This document shows, in pieces, positions 1 through 7,913 of a stretch of 31,337 bases of DNA. The notes below the pieces were generated by a model. That model ran no database searches, was not told where the DNA came from, and worked only from the letters and a program-made list of their open reading frames with translations. The stretch's first letter is position 1. Each line of letters starts with the position of its first letter. Source of the stretch: JBMCWH01 sp048621635. GTDB taxonomy: Bacteria; Patescibacteriota; WWE3; JAUXAW01; JAYEID01. The translations under genes were made by a program, and so were the position numbers. The stretch is taken from the NCBI GenBank assembly GCA_048621635.1, contig JBMCWH010000005.1, positions 1 to 31,337 on the forward strand. Direction: 5' to 3'.

Positions 1-77
1 ACTACTGTCTACTTCCTGCTTCCTGCTTTCTACTTCCTGCTTTCTACTAGCTACTCTTTTGTGCTACCATAAAAACA
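1..77. repeat. Short pyrimidine-rich tandem repeats
   Basis: The first 50 bases are imperfect repeats of CTACTTCCTGCTTTCTA. This is typical low-complexity intergenic filler. No promoter can be assigned with confidence, although TACCAT at 65-70 could serve as a poor -10 for the following gene. Confidence 0.5.
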
Positions 78-1190
78 ATGAACCTAACCCAGACTGCAAA
101 ATTCACAAAAAAAGCAATAATCTTTGCGGGACTTGGTTTGGTCCTCCTTTTGTTTGGGAGGCTTGGATGGGGAGCAGCTGTATCTGTTTATCACCATTTT
201 GTCCCTCCAGAAGAAGAACAGCCTCAGGTAGCTTTTGGAAAACTCCCTTCCCAAAAAATAACTGGAAGCAGCATTGAAGGAGAAGGAGCCACCTACCAAC
301 TAGATACGACCACAGGAAACCTACCTTCAATACCAAAACTCTTACCTGTTTTTCCATACAAGAAACTACTTTCTACTCCCCTTCAGGAACAACAAACCAC
401 ACAAATTGCCGAAAATCTTGATTTTTACACTAACCCAAAAAAATTAAGCACCAACACTTACGAATGGAAATTGCCAACAAGAACTTTACGCATAAACGGT
501 ATTAGCAAGGACCTAACCTTAACCACGGACTTAGGGCACCTGGAAAAGAGCTTAGAACCAGGCTCCGCCCCGAATAAGGAAAGAGCAGCAAAAGACATTA
601 CAAGATTTTTGACACAAAGCAATTTAGAAATACCTGATGAGGAGCAAAGAACAACAAAAACTGCTTACCTAAAGATTAATAACGGGAAATTTGAAGAAGC
701 CACCGGACAAGCAGAGGCACAACTAACACGGGTGGATTTCACAAAGAAAGTAACTGCCCGCGGAAAAGACTACCTAATCCTAGGGCCAGACCCCAACGAA
801 GGCAACATTTGGACAGCAGTAACTAACAAAACCGGCGGCCAGCAGCTAGCCCGCCTAAAATACAAAAACAGAAAGATCGAAAAGACAAACAGTTCTACTT
901 ATCCACTTAAAGAACCTGAAGAAGTATGGAAAGAGTTACTAGCAGGCAAAGCAAAAGTAACTAAACTGCAAAAACAAGGCAGCGATCCTTATTCCAAAAG
1001 TCACCCAGAAAAAGTCTCCGCTATCCACATTCACGATATAGGAATTTCCTATTTTGAAGAGGAAACCCCAGGAAAATATCTTTTACCTATCTACGTATTC
1101 GAAGGGATAGCAAACACTCCAAAAAACGAAAGATGGCACTACACAGCCTATCTACCAGCTATAGCTAATGAATGGTTTCAAACAGAATAA
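78..1190 (+). CDS. Membrane-anchored extracellular protein of unknown function
   Basis: I do not recognise this 370-residue protein. It begins with a short basic segment and one hydrophobic helix (about residues 13-35), followed by a long soluble region rich in Lys, Glu, Thr and Pro, so it is most likely tethered to the membrane with the C-terminal part outside. The last 50 residues (GKYLLPIYVFEGIA and on to the end) read as a compact beta-rich domain loosely reminiscent of YycH/YycI-type regulators, but that is only an impression. It is the only convincing plus-strand gene and converges on the carboxypeptidase gene with only a few bases between the two stops. No clear Shine-Dalgarno lies before ATG 78. 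An overlapping 72-codon frame from base 59 is a shadow of it. Confidence 0.75.
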   Translation: MNLTQTAKFTKKAIIFAGLGLVLLLFGRLGWGAAVSVYHHFVPPEEEQPQVAFGKLPSQKITGSSIEGEGATYQLDTTTGNLPSIPKLLPVFPYKKLLSTPLQEQQTTQIAENLDFYTNPKKLSTNTYEWKLPTRTLRINGISKDLTLTTDLGHLEKSLEPGSAPNKERAAKDITRFLTQSNLEIPDEEQRTTKTAYLKINNGKFEEATGQAEAQLTRVDFTKKVTARGKDYLILGPDPNEGNIWTAVTNKTGGQQLARLKYKNRKIEKTNSSTYPLKEPEEVWKELLAGKAKVTKLQKQGSDPYSKSHPEKVSAIHIHDIGISYFEEETPGKYLLPIYVFEGIANTPKNERWHYTAYLPAIANEWFQTE

Positions 1191-1198
1191 ATTAAAAA

Positions 1199-2236
1199 CT
1201 AGGGGTGCGCGCGAAACGACTCCTGAACCCATTTAATAACTTCCCCCATTTCTCCAAAGCGGTCATCACTGCCAAGGATAACAGCATAAAGCTCGCGTCC
1301 TTCCCACATCCAAGAAATAGCTAAACATTCTCCTGCATCATCAGTCTTGCCTGTCTTTACCCCTGTAACTCCGGGCAAACTGGTTAACAACTGGTTGGTG
1401 GAGTGTAACTCGTGCCAACGGGTGGGATTATCATAAACGTTTCCGCGATCCAGTTGTTGTGTACCAACTATCTTTCTAAGAATATTATTATCCATCACAA
1501 TCTGTGCCATAGTAACTAAATCTTCAGCAGTAGAGTATTGCTCAACATGATCAAAGCCCACAGCATTGACAAAATGAGTATCAGCTAAACCCAATTCCGC
1601 TGCCTTTTGATTCATTAAACTAATAAACAAACGTTCCTCCCCAACCCCATTGACAAGAACACAAGCAGCGTCTGCAGCCGAATTCATCAACAAACCGTAA
1701 AGCAGTGTTTCCACAGTAATGCGCTCGTTTTCAACCAGACCCATTTGGGCAGTGCCGACCATATCCTGCGAACATTGTTCGGGAACAGTTATCACTTCGT
1801 AAAATTCATAAATATCCAAAGCAACCAAAGCAGTCATCATCTTAGTCAAAGATGCAGGAGGAAATCGAATATCCGCATTTTGCTCGTACAGAACCTTATC
1901 CGTTTCCTCATCAACAATTACAACCGCACGCGCAGTTAAATCAGGAAAACTCCTGCTCTCCGCTATTCTGTGCGGATAGGTAATTCGCTCCTCAATTTGT
2001 TCTTCCAGCTCCACTTCTTCCGCCGAAGGTGACTTAGCTGTTCCCGCAACATCCCCTCCCTCTTGTTTTTTATAAGAACCCGCCACCGAAGGGGATATTT
2101 GCAAAATAAGCAAAAGTAGAGAAAAAAAACCTCCCCACCGCAAAAATTTCCCTCTGCCAAAACTCAACTTCCAATTATTTCGTGCTAACTTAGCTTTTAA
2201 CCTTCTTTTTGTCCGAATAAAAAAATATTGCAACAT
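1199..2236 (-). CDS. dacA: D-alanyl-D-alanine carboxypeptidase (peptidase S11, PBP5-like)
   Basis: This enzyme trims the terminal D-Ala from peptidoglycan pentapeptides outside the membrane. The serine-protease-like penicillin-binding fold is clear: the SxxK motif is SLTK (S129 nucleophile, K132 general base) and the KTG motif is at 294-296 in GVKTGKTDDAG. The middle motif, normally SxN (SGN or SAN), reads SAA at 186-188, so its asparagine appears replaced by alanine. A hydrophobic helix at about 34-48 after a basic N-terminus anchors it or acts as a signal peptide. The C-terminal membrane-binding domain of PBP5 is absent, giving 345 residues. The start is uncertain: ATG 2236 has no visible Shine-Dalgarno. 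It follows aspS after a 180-base repeat-containing gap. Confidence 0.9.
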   Translation of the reverse strand: MLQYFFIRTKRRLKAKLARNNWKLSFGRGKFLRWGGFFSLLLLILQISPSVAGSYKKQEGGDVAGTAKSPSAEEVELEEQIEERITYPHRIAESRSFPDLTARAVVIVDEETDKVLYEQNADIRFPPASLTKMMTALVALDIYEFYEVITVPEQCSQDMVGTAQMGLVENERITVETLLYGLLMNSAADAACVLVNGVGEERLFISLMNQKAAELGLADTHFVNAVGFDHVEQYSTAEDLVTMAQIVMDNNILRKIVGTQQLDRGNVYDNPTRWHELHSTNQLLTSLPGVTGVKTGKTDDAGECLAISWMWEGRELYAVILGSDDRFGEMGEVIKWVQESFRAHP

Positions 2237-2252
2237 TGTATAGCGAATTATC

Positions 2253-2297
2253 TATAGCGAATCGCTACAAATATTTAAGGAATTAATCCTATTGTGG
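2253..2297 (+). repeat. AT-rich interspersed repeat, copy 1
   Basis: This stretch, with core CTACAAATATTTAAGG, is closely matched in reverse orientation at 14826-14912 (two tandem copies) and more loosely at 22248-22299. It lies in the dacA-aspS gap (2237-2416), whose remainder holds further short direct repeats of ATTCGCG type. It looks like a genome-specific intergenic repeat family. Confidence 0.6.
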
Positions 2298-2416
2298 CGC
2301 GAATTTAATACGAATAGACGCGAAAGACATGTGCAATCATTTGCTATACCAGCTACTAGTTACTAATTTCTAGTCTCCTTTCCTATTCGCCTTAAATTCG
2401 CGTGGATTCGCGTTGG

Positions 2417-3817
2417 TTAGTCCTTCTCCCTAACTTCAATCCCTAACTCCTCTAACTGTTCAGAAGAAACCTCACTGGGTGCGTCCATAACTGAGGTTTC
2501 ACCTGAACCACTGGTCGGAAAAGCCATAACTTCTCTTAGCGAAAGTTCACCTAAAATAACCATTAACAACCTATCTATACCAGGAGCAATACCGCCATGA
2601 GGAGGAACACCATAACGAAAAGCAGTAAGCAGATGTTCAAATTCTTGTTTTTGTTCTTCTCCAAAACCAATCAACTCAAATACTTTTTCCTGAATATCAG
2701 CTTGGTGAATACGAATACTACCCCCACCAACTTCAAATCCGTTTAATACTAAATCGTGCTGCAACCCGCGCACTTCTAAAGGATTTGAATCTAAAAGCCC
2801 CACATCTTCGGGATGAGGAGCAGTAAACATATGATGACTAGGTGCTAAATTTTCGCCTGCACCATGAAAATAATCCTTTTCTGTCTGTTCAACAAACAAA
2901 GGAAAATCAACAACCCAAGCAAAAGCTAATTCATCAGGATCTTCCGGACTCTCTCGCAAATCAGGCTTATCAGAATCATATCTTTTCATAACATCGTCAT
3001 AGGAGAGCCGAGGCCAAGGCTTCTCCTTAATTTTTTTCTCCGGCCAGATACTTTCCACCATAGTAGTGAAAAGATCCTCAGTCAACTGCAAAATTTCCTC
3101 CTGCGTAACAAAAGACATCTCCAGATCAAGCTGGGTAAATTCACCATAAGCACGGTCGGCACGAGGGTCTTCATCCCGAAAGCAGCGCGCTATCTGAAAA
3201 TACCGTTCAACACCAGCAACCATCAAAAGTTGCTTATATTGCTGAGGGGATTGTGGTAAAGCATAAAATTTCCCTGGCTGAAGGCGAGAAGGAACAAGAA
3301 AGTCACGCGCGCCCTCAGGAGTTGATTTTGAAAGAATAGGTGTTTCCACTTCGCAAAAATCTCTTTTCAAAAGGTAGTTACGAATATACTGAACTGCCTT
3401 ACATCTCTGGCGCAAGTTTTTTGCCATCCGCGAACGCCGTAAATCCAGATAACGATAATCCATGCGAATCTTTTCATTAATTTCGTAACCGTCATCGTGT
3501 ATACTAAAAGGAGGTGTTTTAGATTTAGAAAGAATTTCTATATCCCCCACCTTAATTTCAACCTCACCAGTCTTCAATTCCGGATTTACCATACTCTCCG
3601 GCCTCTGCTTAACTTCCCCCTTAACTTCCAAAACATACTCGTTACGCAAATCTTCAACCTGCTCCGGAGTACAAACTAGTTGTACAAGCCCAGACCGATC
3701 CCTTAAATCCACAAAAACAACCCCGCCATGGTCTCGCCGAGAATTCACCCATCCATACAAATTAATTTCTTCCCCTATCTTCTCTGTTGTCTGAGCGGTT
3801 AACACACGATTTTCCAT
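2417..3817 (-). CDS. aspS: Aspartyl-tRNA synthetase lacking the GAD insertion domain
   Basis: A class II synthetase that charges tRNA with aspartate in the cytoplasm. The N-terminal OB fold carries the bacterial pattern NSRRDHGGVVFVDLRDRSG, followed by the catalytic core with motif 2 FRDEDPRADR and motif 3 GIAPGIDR (residues 409-416). Bacterial AspRS is normally about 590 residues. Here the chain is 466, because the sequence passes directly from SDKPDLR to ELAFAWVVDFPLF, the two borders of the GAD domain, with only a short linker. I chose ATG 3817 because family similarity begins at MENRVL; a longer reading from 3892 adds 25 non-homologous residues. Whether it is discriminating (Asp only) or also makes Asp-tRNA(Asn) cannot be settled from what I see. 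Confidence 0.95.
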   Translation of the reverse strand: MENRVLTAQTTEKIGEEINLYGWVNSRRDHGGVVFVDLRDRSGLVQLVCTPEQVEDLRNEYVLEVKGEVKQRPESMVNPELKTGEVEIKVGDIEILSKSKTPPFSIHDDGYEINEKIRMDYRYLDLRRSRMAKNLRQRCKAVQYIRNYLLKRDFCEVETPILSKSTPEGARDFLVPSRLQPGKFYALPQSPQQYKQLLMVAGVERYFQIARCFRDEDPRADRAYGEFTQLDLEMSFVTQEEILQLTEDLFTTMVESIWPEKKIKEKPWPRLSYDDVMKRYDSDKPDLRESPEDPDELAFAWVVDFPLFVEQTEKDYFHGAGENLAPSHHMFTAPHPEDVGLLDSNPLEVRGLQHDLVLNGFEVGGGSIRIHQADIQEKVFELIGFGEEQKQEFEHLLTAFRYGVPPHGGIAPGIDRLLMVILGELSLREVMAFPTSGSGETSVMDAPSEVSSEQLEELGIEVREKD

Positions 3818-3837
3818 ATCAATAGAATAGCACATGA

Positions 3838-3846
3838 ATTTTAACA
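3838..3846 (-). promoter_or_regulatory. Possible extended -10 promoter for aspS
   Basis: On the minus strand the sequence TGTTAAAAT (extended -10 TGn plus TAAAAT) lies about 20 bases before the chosen aspS ATG. There is no good -35. A weak 7-bp inverted repeat (GACCCAC/GTGGGTC with a long loop) lies just upstream at about 3852-3900. I saw no T-box sequence (AGGGTGG-type) here. Confidence 0.35.
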
Positions 3847-3961
3847 GGAAAAGACCCACGAGATGCGCAATACAAAGAATAAAACAAAACACAGTGGGTC
3901 AGTTAGCTAGTAAGCTAAATTAACTTTTACTGAAATCTAAAAGAAAAAAAGAAAGAAACGG

Positions 3962-5389
3962 CTAGCCATTCAATACGCGGCGAATGTGTGCCCGGGCATG
4001 GTTGGTTTTCACAAATTCTAGCCAACGAGAAGAAGGATTTTTAGGCTGAGGAGAAGCTAAAATCTCTACTGTTTGCCCGTTTTTCAGTTCACAATCCAAA
4101 GATACCAATTTCCCATCCACCTTAGCACCTTGACAACGGTTTCCCAAATCGCTGTGAATTGCATAAGCAAAATCCACAGGTGTTGCACCTTGAGGAAGAA
4201 CCTTAACATCCCCTTTAGGGGTTAACACAAAAACATTCTCAGAAAAAATATCCAGATCAAGGCTACCTTCCTCACTACTCTTCCATTTTATCAACTCCTT
4301 AAGCCACCTAGTCCCTTCTTTCTTAGCCCAATTTCGCCCATGCTCTTTGTAATTAGCATGCGCTGCCACTCCGTATTCTGCCTTTCGATGCATCTCTTCT
4401 GTCCTGATTTGTATCTCCAAGGGTTGTTTTTCCTCCGCGTATACTGTTGTGTGTAACGCCTGATAGCCAGAAGGTTTAGGTTTAGAAATATAGTCGTCAA
4501 ACTCAGCTTCTATTGGTTCCCATAAATCGTGGATAATAGACAAAACCTCATAGCAACCCGCTACCGTATTCACTATTACCCGAAGGGCAACCTGATCGTA
4601 AATTTTAGAAACATCAATACCCAAAGCCTTGCCTTCTTTTTCATACCTTTGTAATTTTTTATAAATGGAGTAAATATGTTTCGCTCTTCCGTAAACTTCT
4701 CCCTGAATACTGTTTTCCGCTAACTTCTTTCGCAAGAGTTTTCTTACTTTTTCCGTATACTCTTCACGGAGTTGTCTAGTTGCCCCTAACTGTTTTTGTA
4801 TCTCCCTATATGCCTCTGGGTTTTTGTGTGCAAAAGCCAAATCTTCCAACTGCCATTTAAAATGATAAACACCTAATCTTTCTGCCAAAGGAGCATAAAT
4901 ATCAAAAGTTTTAGAGAGCACTATTTTTTGTTTTTCTGTAGACAAGACCTTCAATGTTTCCAAGTTATGAAGCTTTTCTGCCAAGCGAATTAGTATTACC
5001 CGAACATCTTGCGAGGAGGCTAACAGCAATTTACGTATGTTTTCCACTTCTTCCCATTCACCAGTTTTTGTTCTTACCTTTTTAATAATCGTCACTCCGT
5101 CAACTAAAGAGGGAATCGGCTCGGGAAAAACAGCGTTTAACTCTTCCCTTTCTGTCTCTGTCCTTTCCAACACATCGTGTAAAATCCCGGCAGAAACAGC
5201 GTAGGAGTCAAGCTCTATCTCGGTTAAAAGGTTGGCCACACATAAACTGTGATCAAGAAGAGTTTGTCCACTCAAGCGCTTTTTATCACCATAAGAATCC
5301 CTTGCAAACCGGTATGCTTTTTGGATCAACTCTTCCTTAACTTGAGAAAAATTCCTTTTATGGTTGGAAAGTAACTCTTCAATGTTCAT
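3962..5389 (-). CDS. rel: RelA-like (p)ppGpp synthetase, short form without regulatory C-terminus
   Basis: It makes the alarmone (p)ppGpp from ATP and GTP/GDP. Domain order is a pseudo-HD hydrolase domain (about 20-180), the synthetase domain (about 228-350) and a TGS domain (382-446). It stops at 475 residues, whereas full-length Rel/RelA runs to about 730 with helical, zinc-finger and ACT domains. Synthetase residues are intact: D265 in KIYDQ, Y309 in GYQALHT and E325 in LEIQIRT. The metal-specifying motif is EFDD (296-299), as in synthesis-only E. coli RelA, not the RxKD of bifunctional Rel. In the HD domain H47, H71, D72 and N142 remain, but the usual ED pair reads E75-R76 and the LADR aspartate is E138. 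I infer a mainly synthetic enzyme. It lies downstream of tRNA-Pro. Confidence 0.93.
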   Translation of the reverse strand: MNIEELLSNHKRNFSQVKEELIQKAYRFARDSYGDKKRLSGQTLLDHSLCVANLLTEIELDSYAVSAGILHDVLERTETEREELNAVFPEPIPSLVDGVTIIKKVRTKTGEWEEVENIRKLLLASSQDVRVILIRLAEKLHNLETLKVLSTEKQKIVLSKTFDIYAPLAERLGVYHFKWQLEDLAFAHKNPEAYREIQKQLGATRQLREEYTEKVRKLLRKKLAENSIQGEVYGRAKHIYSIYKKLQRYEKEGKALGIDVSKIYDQVALRVIVNTVAGCYEVLSIIHDLWEPIEAEFDDYISKPKPSGYQALHTTVYAEEKQPLEIQIRTEEMHRKAEYGVAAHANYKEHGRNWAKKEGTRWLKELIKWKSSEEGSLDLDIFSENVFVLTPKGDVKVLPQGATPVDFAYAIHSDLGNRCQGAKVDGKLVSLDCELKNGQTVEILASPQPKNPSSRWLEFVKTNHARAHIRRVLNG

Positions 5390-5561
5390 AACTTTTAAGT
5401 ATGTAGTTCTTTACCTCTTAGGTAAGGCACAAAAAGGTATTTTTCCTCAAGATTATATTTGCTGCATATTTGCATAACGCATTGGTCTATAAGAAGTTGA
5501 CCGCTAAAACAATAGGAGTGAACGAACCAGCAAGTTAAATAGACTTCACCGATCAAAAACG
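5390..5561 (-). other. Leader between tRNA-Pro and rel
   Basis: This 170-base stretch has no recognisable gene. A short palindrome TTACCTCTTAGGTAA at about 5412-5426 sits ahead of the rel start and could hold the GAGGTAA-type ribosome binding site in a hairpin. A 26-codon frame (from about 5475) exists but has nothing to support it. Confidence 0.35.
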
Positions 5562-5638
5562 TGGTCGGGGTGGCCGGATTTGAACCGGCGACCTTTCGCA
5601 CCCCATGCGAATGCGCTGCCAAACTACGCCACACCCCG
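5562..5638 (-). tRNA. tRNA-Pro (anticodon GGG), CCA encoded
   Basis: The minus strand folds as a standard cloverleaf: acceptor CGGGGTG/CACCCCG, anticodon stem TTCGC/GCGAA around the loop ATGGGGT (U33, anticodon GGG), T arm GCCGG-TTCAAAT-CCGGC, discriminator A and an encoded CCA end. C1-G72 fits proline. Length is 77 with CCA. It sits between rpsI and rel with a promoter immediately upstream. Confidence 0.97.
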
Positions 5639-5650
5639 TTTACCTAGTAA

Positions 5651-5679
5651 ATTGTACCGCTTAGAAGATCCTTTTTCAA
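5651..5679 (-). promoter_or_regulatory. Sigma-70-type promoter for tRNA-Pro (and perhaps rel)
   Basis: Minus strand: -35 TTGAAA (5674-5679), 17-base spacer, -10 TACAAT (5651-5656). The first tRNA base lies 12 bases after the -10, so initiation would give a very short 5' leader. No terminator separates the tRNA from rel, so read-through into rel is plausible. Confidence 0.75.
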
Positions 5680-5688
5680 TTTGCTAAA

Positions 5689-6096
5689 TTATCGCTTGGA
5701 GAATTGCGGAGAACGGCGAGCACCACGGTGGAAAACCTTCTTCCTTTCCTTCATCCGAGGATCACGGGTAAGTAAATCCTTTTTGGACAGCACAGAACGC
5801 AAACTCCGGTCATATTCTAACAATGCACGGGAAATACCTAAAACAATAGCCCCTAACTGCCCCGTCTTTCCTCCCCCTTCCACGTGTATATCACCACTAA
5901 ATTTGCCTTCCATACCTACAGCTTGAAAAGGGTAATTATAATGTTTTTCTGCAATTTCGCCTGTAAAATAGTCGCTTATTTCCTTCCCATTAACCATTAA
6001 AGGTCCTGCCTGGTCGTAAAGTCGCACAGTTGCTGTAGCCGTCTTTCGGCGTCCTACCCCTTGATAAAATTTTTGGTTACTATTTTTTTCAGTCAC
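5689..6096 (-). CDS. rpsI: Ribosomal protein S9 (uS9)
   Basis: A small-subunit protein whose C-terminal tail reaches the P site. The N-terminal YQGVGRRKTATATVRL and the terminal basic tail ending RRSPQFSKR (the conserved S/QFSKR end) are diagnostic. Length is 135, slightly above the usual 130. It overlaps the end of rplM by 8 bases, implying coupled translation in the conserved rplM-rpsI pair. Confidence 0.98.
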   Translation of the reverse strand: MTEKNSNQKFYQGVGRRKTATATVRLYDQAGPLMVNGKEISDYFTGEIAEKHYNYPFQAVGMEGKFSGDIHVEGGGKTGQLGAIVLGISRALLEYDRSLRSVLSKKDLLTRDPRMKERKKVFHRGARRSPQFSKR

Positions 6097-6520
6097 TTTT
6101 CTTTCCTCCCAGTTGAGCTACATGCGGATGCTCATCTCTTTCATAAATATGCAATCTAGACATCCGTGCATCCTGCAACCTGTTCTTAGGTAACATACGC
6201 TTCACTGCCAAACGAATTGCTTCTCCCGGCTTCCTTGCCCGGAGCTCCCTTAAAGTTTCGGAACGAGTATTCCCAGGATAACGGGAGGGAATATAATAGA
6301 GCTTCTCCGAATTTTTTTTACCGGTTACCCGAAACTTTTCAGAATTGACCACCACTACATGATCTCCCATATCCAAATAAGGGGCATATTTAGGCTTGTG
6401 TTTTCCAATCAAAAGAGGTGCTATTTCCGAAGCCAATCTACCCAACACCTTTCCCTCAGCATCAAAAAGATGCCAACCCCGCTTAATATCCTTTTTTTTG
6501 GTCTTATATGTTTCAGACAT
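6089..6520 (-). CDS. rplM: Ribosomal protein L13 (uL13)
   Basis: An early-assembly large-subunit protein. Family signatures are WHLFDAEGKVLGRLAS near residue 17, GDHVVVVN near 52, and RLHIYERDEHPHVAQ near the C-terminus. I chose ATG 6520 (143 residues) over the TTG three codons upstream. The 84-base gap to rplQ contains only low-complexity CCGCTGTCCG-type repeats. It forms a pair with rpsI. Confidence 0.98.
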   Translation of the reverse strand: MSETYKTKKKDIKRGWHLFDAEGKVLGRLASEIAPLLIGKHKPKYAPYLDMGDHVVVVNSEKFRVTGKKNSEKLYYIPSRYPGNTRSETLRELRARKPGEAIRLAVKRMLPKNRLQDARMSRLHIYERDEHPHVAQLGGKKSD

Positions 6521-6604
6521 AATAATCAACTTTCGGTGTACCGCCCTCTGCTTTCGGCAAACCGCGTTCCGCTGTCCGTCTACCGCTTACCGTTCTCAGC
6601 CCCC

Positions 6605-6949
6605 TCACTCCACCCACTCAATCAATGCCATTTGAGCACTGTCTCCTTTACGGGGACCCAATTTTATTATCCTTGTATAACCGCCAGGGCGGGATTCAAA
6701 CCGAGGAGCGATTTCGTTAAGTAATGTTGTAGAAATCTCCTTAGAAAAGGAATAACCAGAACGGGCCAATTTTGCACCGGAAGAATCTTTCTTCGCGCAT
6801 GTTACAGCACGTTCCACCCACGGTCGTAAAGCTTTCGCTCGTGCCAGCGTGGTGCGTACACGCCCATGAGTAATCAATTCTTGCGCTAAGTTCTTCAACA
6901 GCGCCTTCCGATGTGCCGCATCCCTGTTAAGTTTGTAATTCTTTCTCAT
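6605..6949 (-). CDS. rplQ: Ribosomal protein L17 (bL17)
   Basis: A large-subunit protein near the exit tunnel. MRKNYKLNRDAAHRKALLKN at the start is the L17 signature (usually LNR..HR.ALL.NL). Length is 114. ATG 6949 is preferred over an upstream start at 6988 because similarity starts there. The gene begins inside the last 23 bases of rpoA, so translation of the two is probably coupled. Confidence 0.97.
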   Translation of the reverse strand: MRKNYKLNRDAAHRKALLKNLAQELITHGRVRTTLARAKALRPWVERAVTCAKKDSSGAKLARSGYSFSKEISTTLLNEIAPRFESRPGGYTRIIKLGPRKGDSAQMALIEWVE

Positions 6950-7874
6950 TTCGCCAACCCCTTTCCAAAACTTTCTCTCGCACATCAATTACAGATTTTT
7001 CGCCTACATTCTGAATTTCAGTTAAAGCAGCCATACCCTTTTCATCAATCAGGTTTACCAAGTCCCCACAAGTTTCAATATCACCCTTCTTCAAACTGTT
7101 AGTAACCCTAGTAGGAAGTTCCAAATCCTCTAAAGGCAACCGTTCTTCCTCTGCTGTCATCCGCGGTTCCTCGTCTTCTTCCTCCAAAACTTCCTCTGTT
7201 TCCCCTTGGCTTAGCTTGTAAAATATCTGCATCAAAGTTTCTGAAGCTTGTAACATAGCTTCAAAAGGTTTAATGCTACCATCAGTTTCCACATTCACTA
7301 TCAACCTGTCCAAGTTTGTAATCTGCCCAACACGGGTAGACTCCACATCAAAAGAAACATTCAAAACCGGAGAAAACACAGCATCCAACGGAATAACACC
7401 AACCCGATCAGACTCATGATCTTCTGCTGGAACATACCCATAACCAGGTTCAACCAGAAGCTCCATTTCTAATTCGGTATCTTCTGAAGTTACAGTAGCA
7501 ATCGGCTGGTCCTTGTTAATAATTTCAACGCCAGCAGGCGCCTCAATATCACCAGCCGTAATTTCCCCCGCCTCATCGGCAAGAACACGTAAAGCGACCG
7601 GATCATCCCCCTCTAATCGAAAACGTATCTTTTTAAGATCCAAAGTTATTTGAACAACATCTTCCTTAACCCCAGGAATAGTAGTAAACTGGTGAGAAAC
7701 GCCACTCACACGTAGCTCAGTAAGCGCAGCACCGGGTAAAGAAGAGAGCAACACTCTACGTAAAGAATTACCTAAAGTATAACCGTAGCCTCTTTCCAAA
7801 GGCTCAATAACAAAACTTCCTTTTCGCTCATCCTGCTCCAAAATCTGAAACTGCAAATCTTTATGATCAATCAT
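6927..7874 (-). CDS. rpoA: RNA polymerase alpha subunit
   Basis: This subunit dimerises to nucleate RNA polymerase assembly. The N-terminal domain shows RGYGYTLGNSLRRVLLSSLPG (split by position, about 28-48), and the C-terminal domain (about 245-310) has the DNA-binding helix-hairpin-helix with ELPTRVTNSLKKGDI and LTEIQNVGEKSVIDV. An acidic linker (about 228-242) joins the two domains. Length 315 is normal. It is in the usual alpha-operon position between rpsD and rplQ. Confidence 0.98.
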   Translation of the reverse strand: MIDHKDLQFQILEQDERKGSFVIEPLERGYGYTLGNSLRRVLLSSLPGAALTELRVSGVSHQFTTIPGVKEDVVQITLDLKKIRFRLEGDDPVALRVLADEAGEITAGDIEAPAGVEIINKDQPIATVTSEDTELEMELLVEPGYGYVPAEDHESDRVGVIPLDAVFSPVLNVSFDVESTRVGQITNLDRLIVNVETDGSIKPFEAMLQASETLMQIFYKLSQGETEEVLEEEDEEPRMTAEEERLPLEDLELPTRVTNSLKKGDIETCGDLVNLIDEKGMAALTEIQNVGEKSVIDVREKVLERGWRNEKELQT

Positions 7875-7913
7875 AATAATTCCTAAATTTACCTCCTTTC
7901 GTAAAATAAAAAA

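Noticed and set aside
3838..3960. T-box leader ahead of aspS
   Set aside because: No AGGGTGG-type antiterminator sequence or specifier loop; only a weak long-loop inverted repeat.
5395..5634. 79-codon minus-strand frame across the rpsI-rel gap
   Set aside because: It runs through the whole tRNA-Pro gene and has no independent support.
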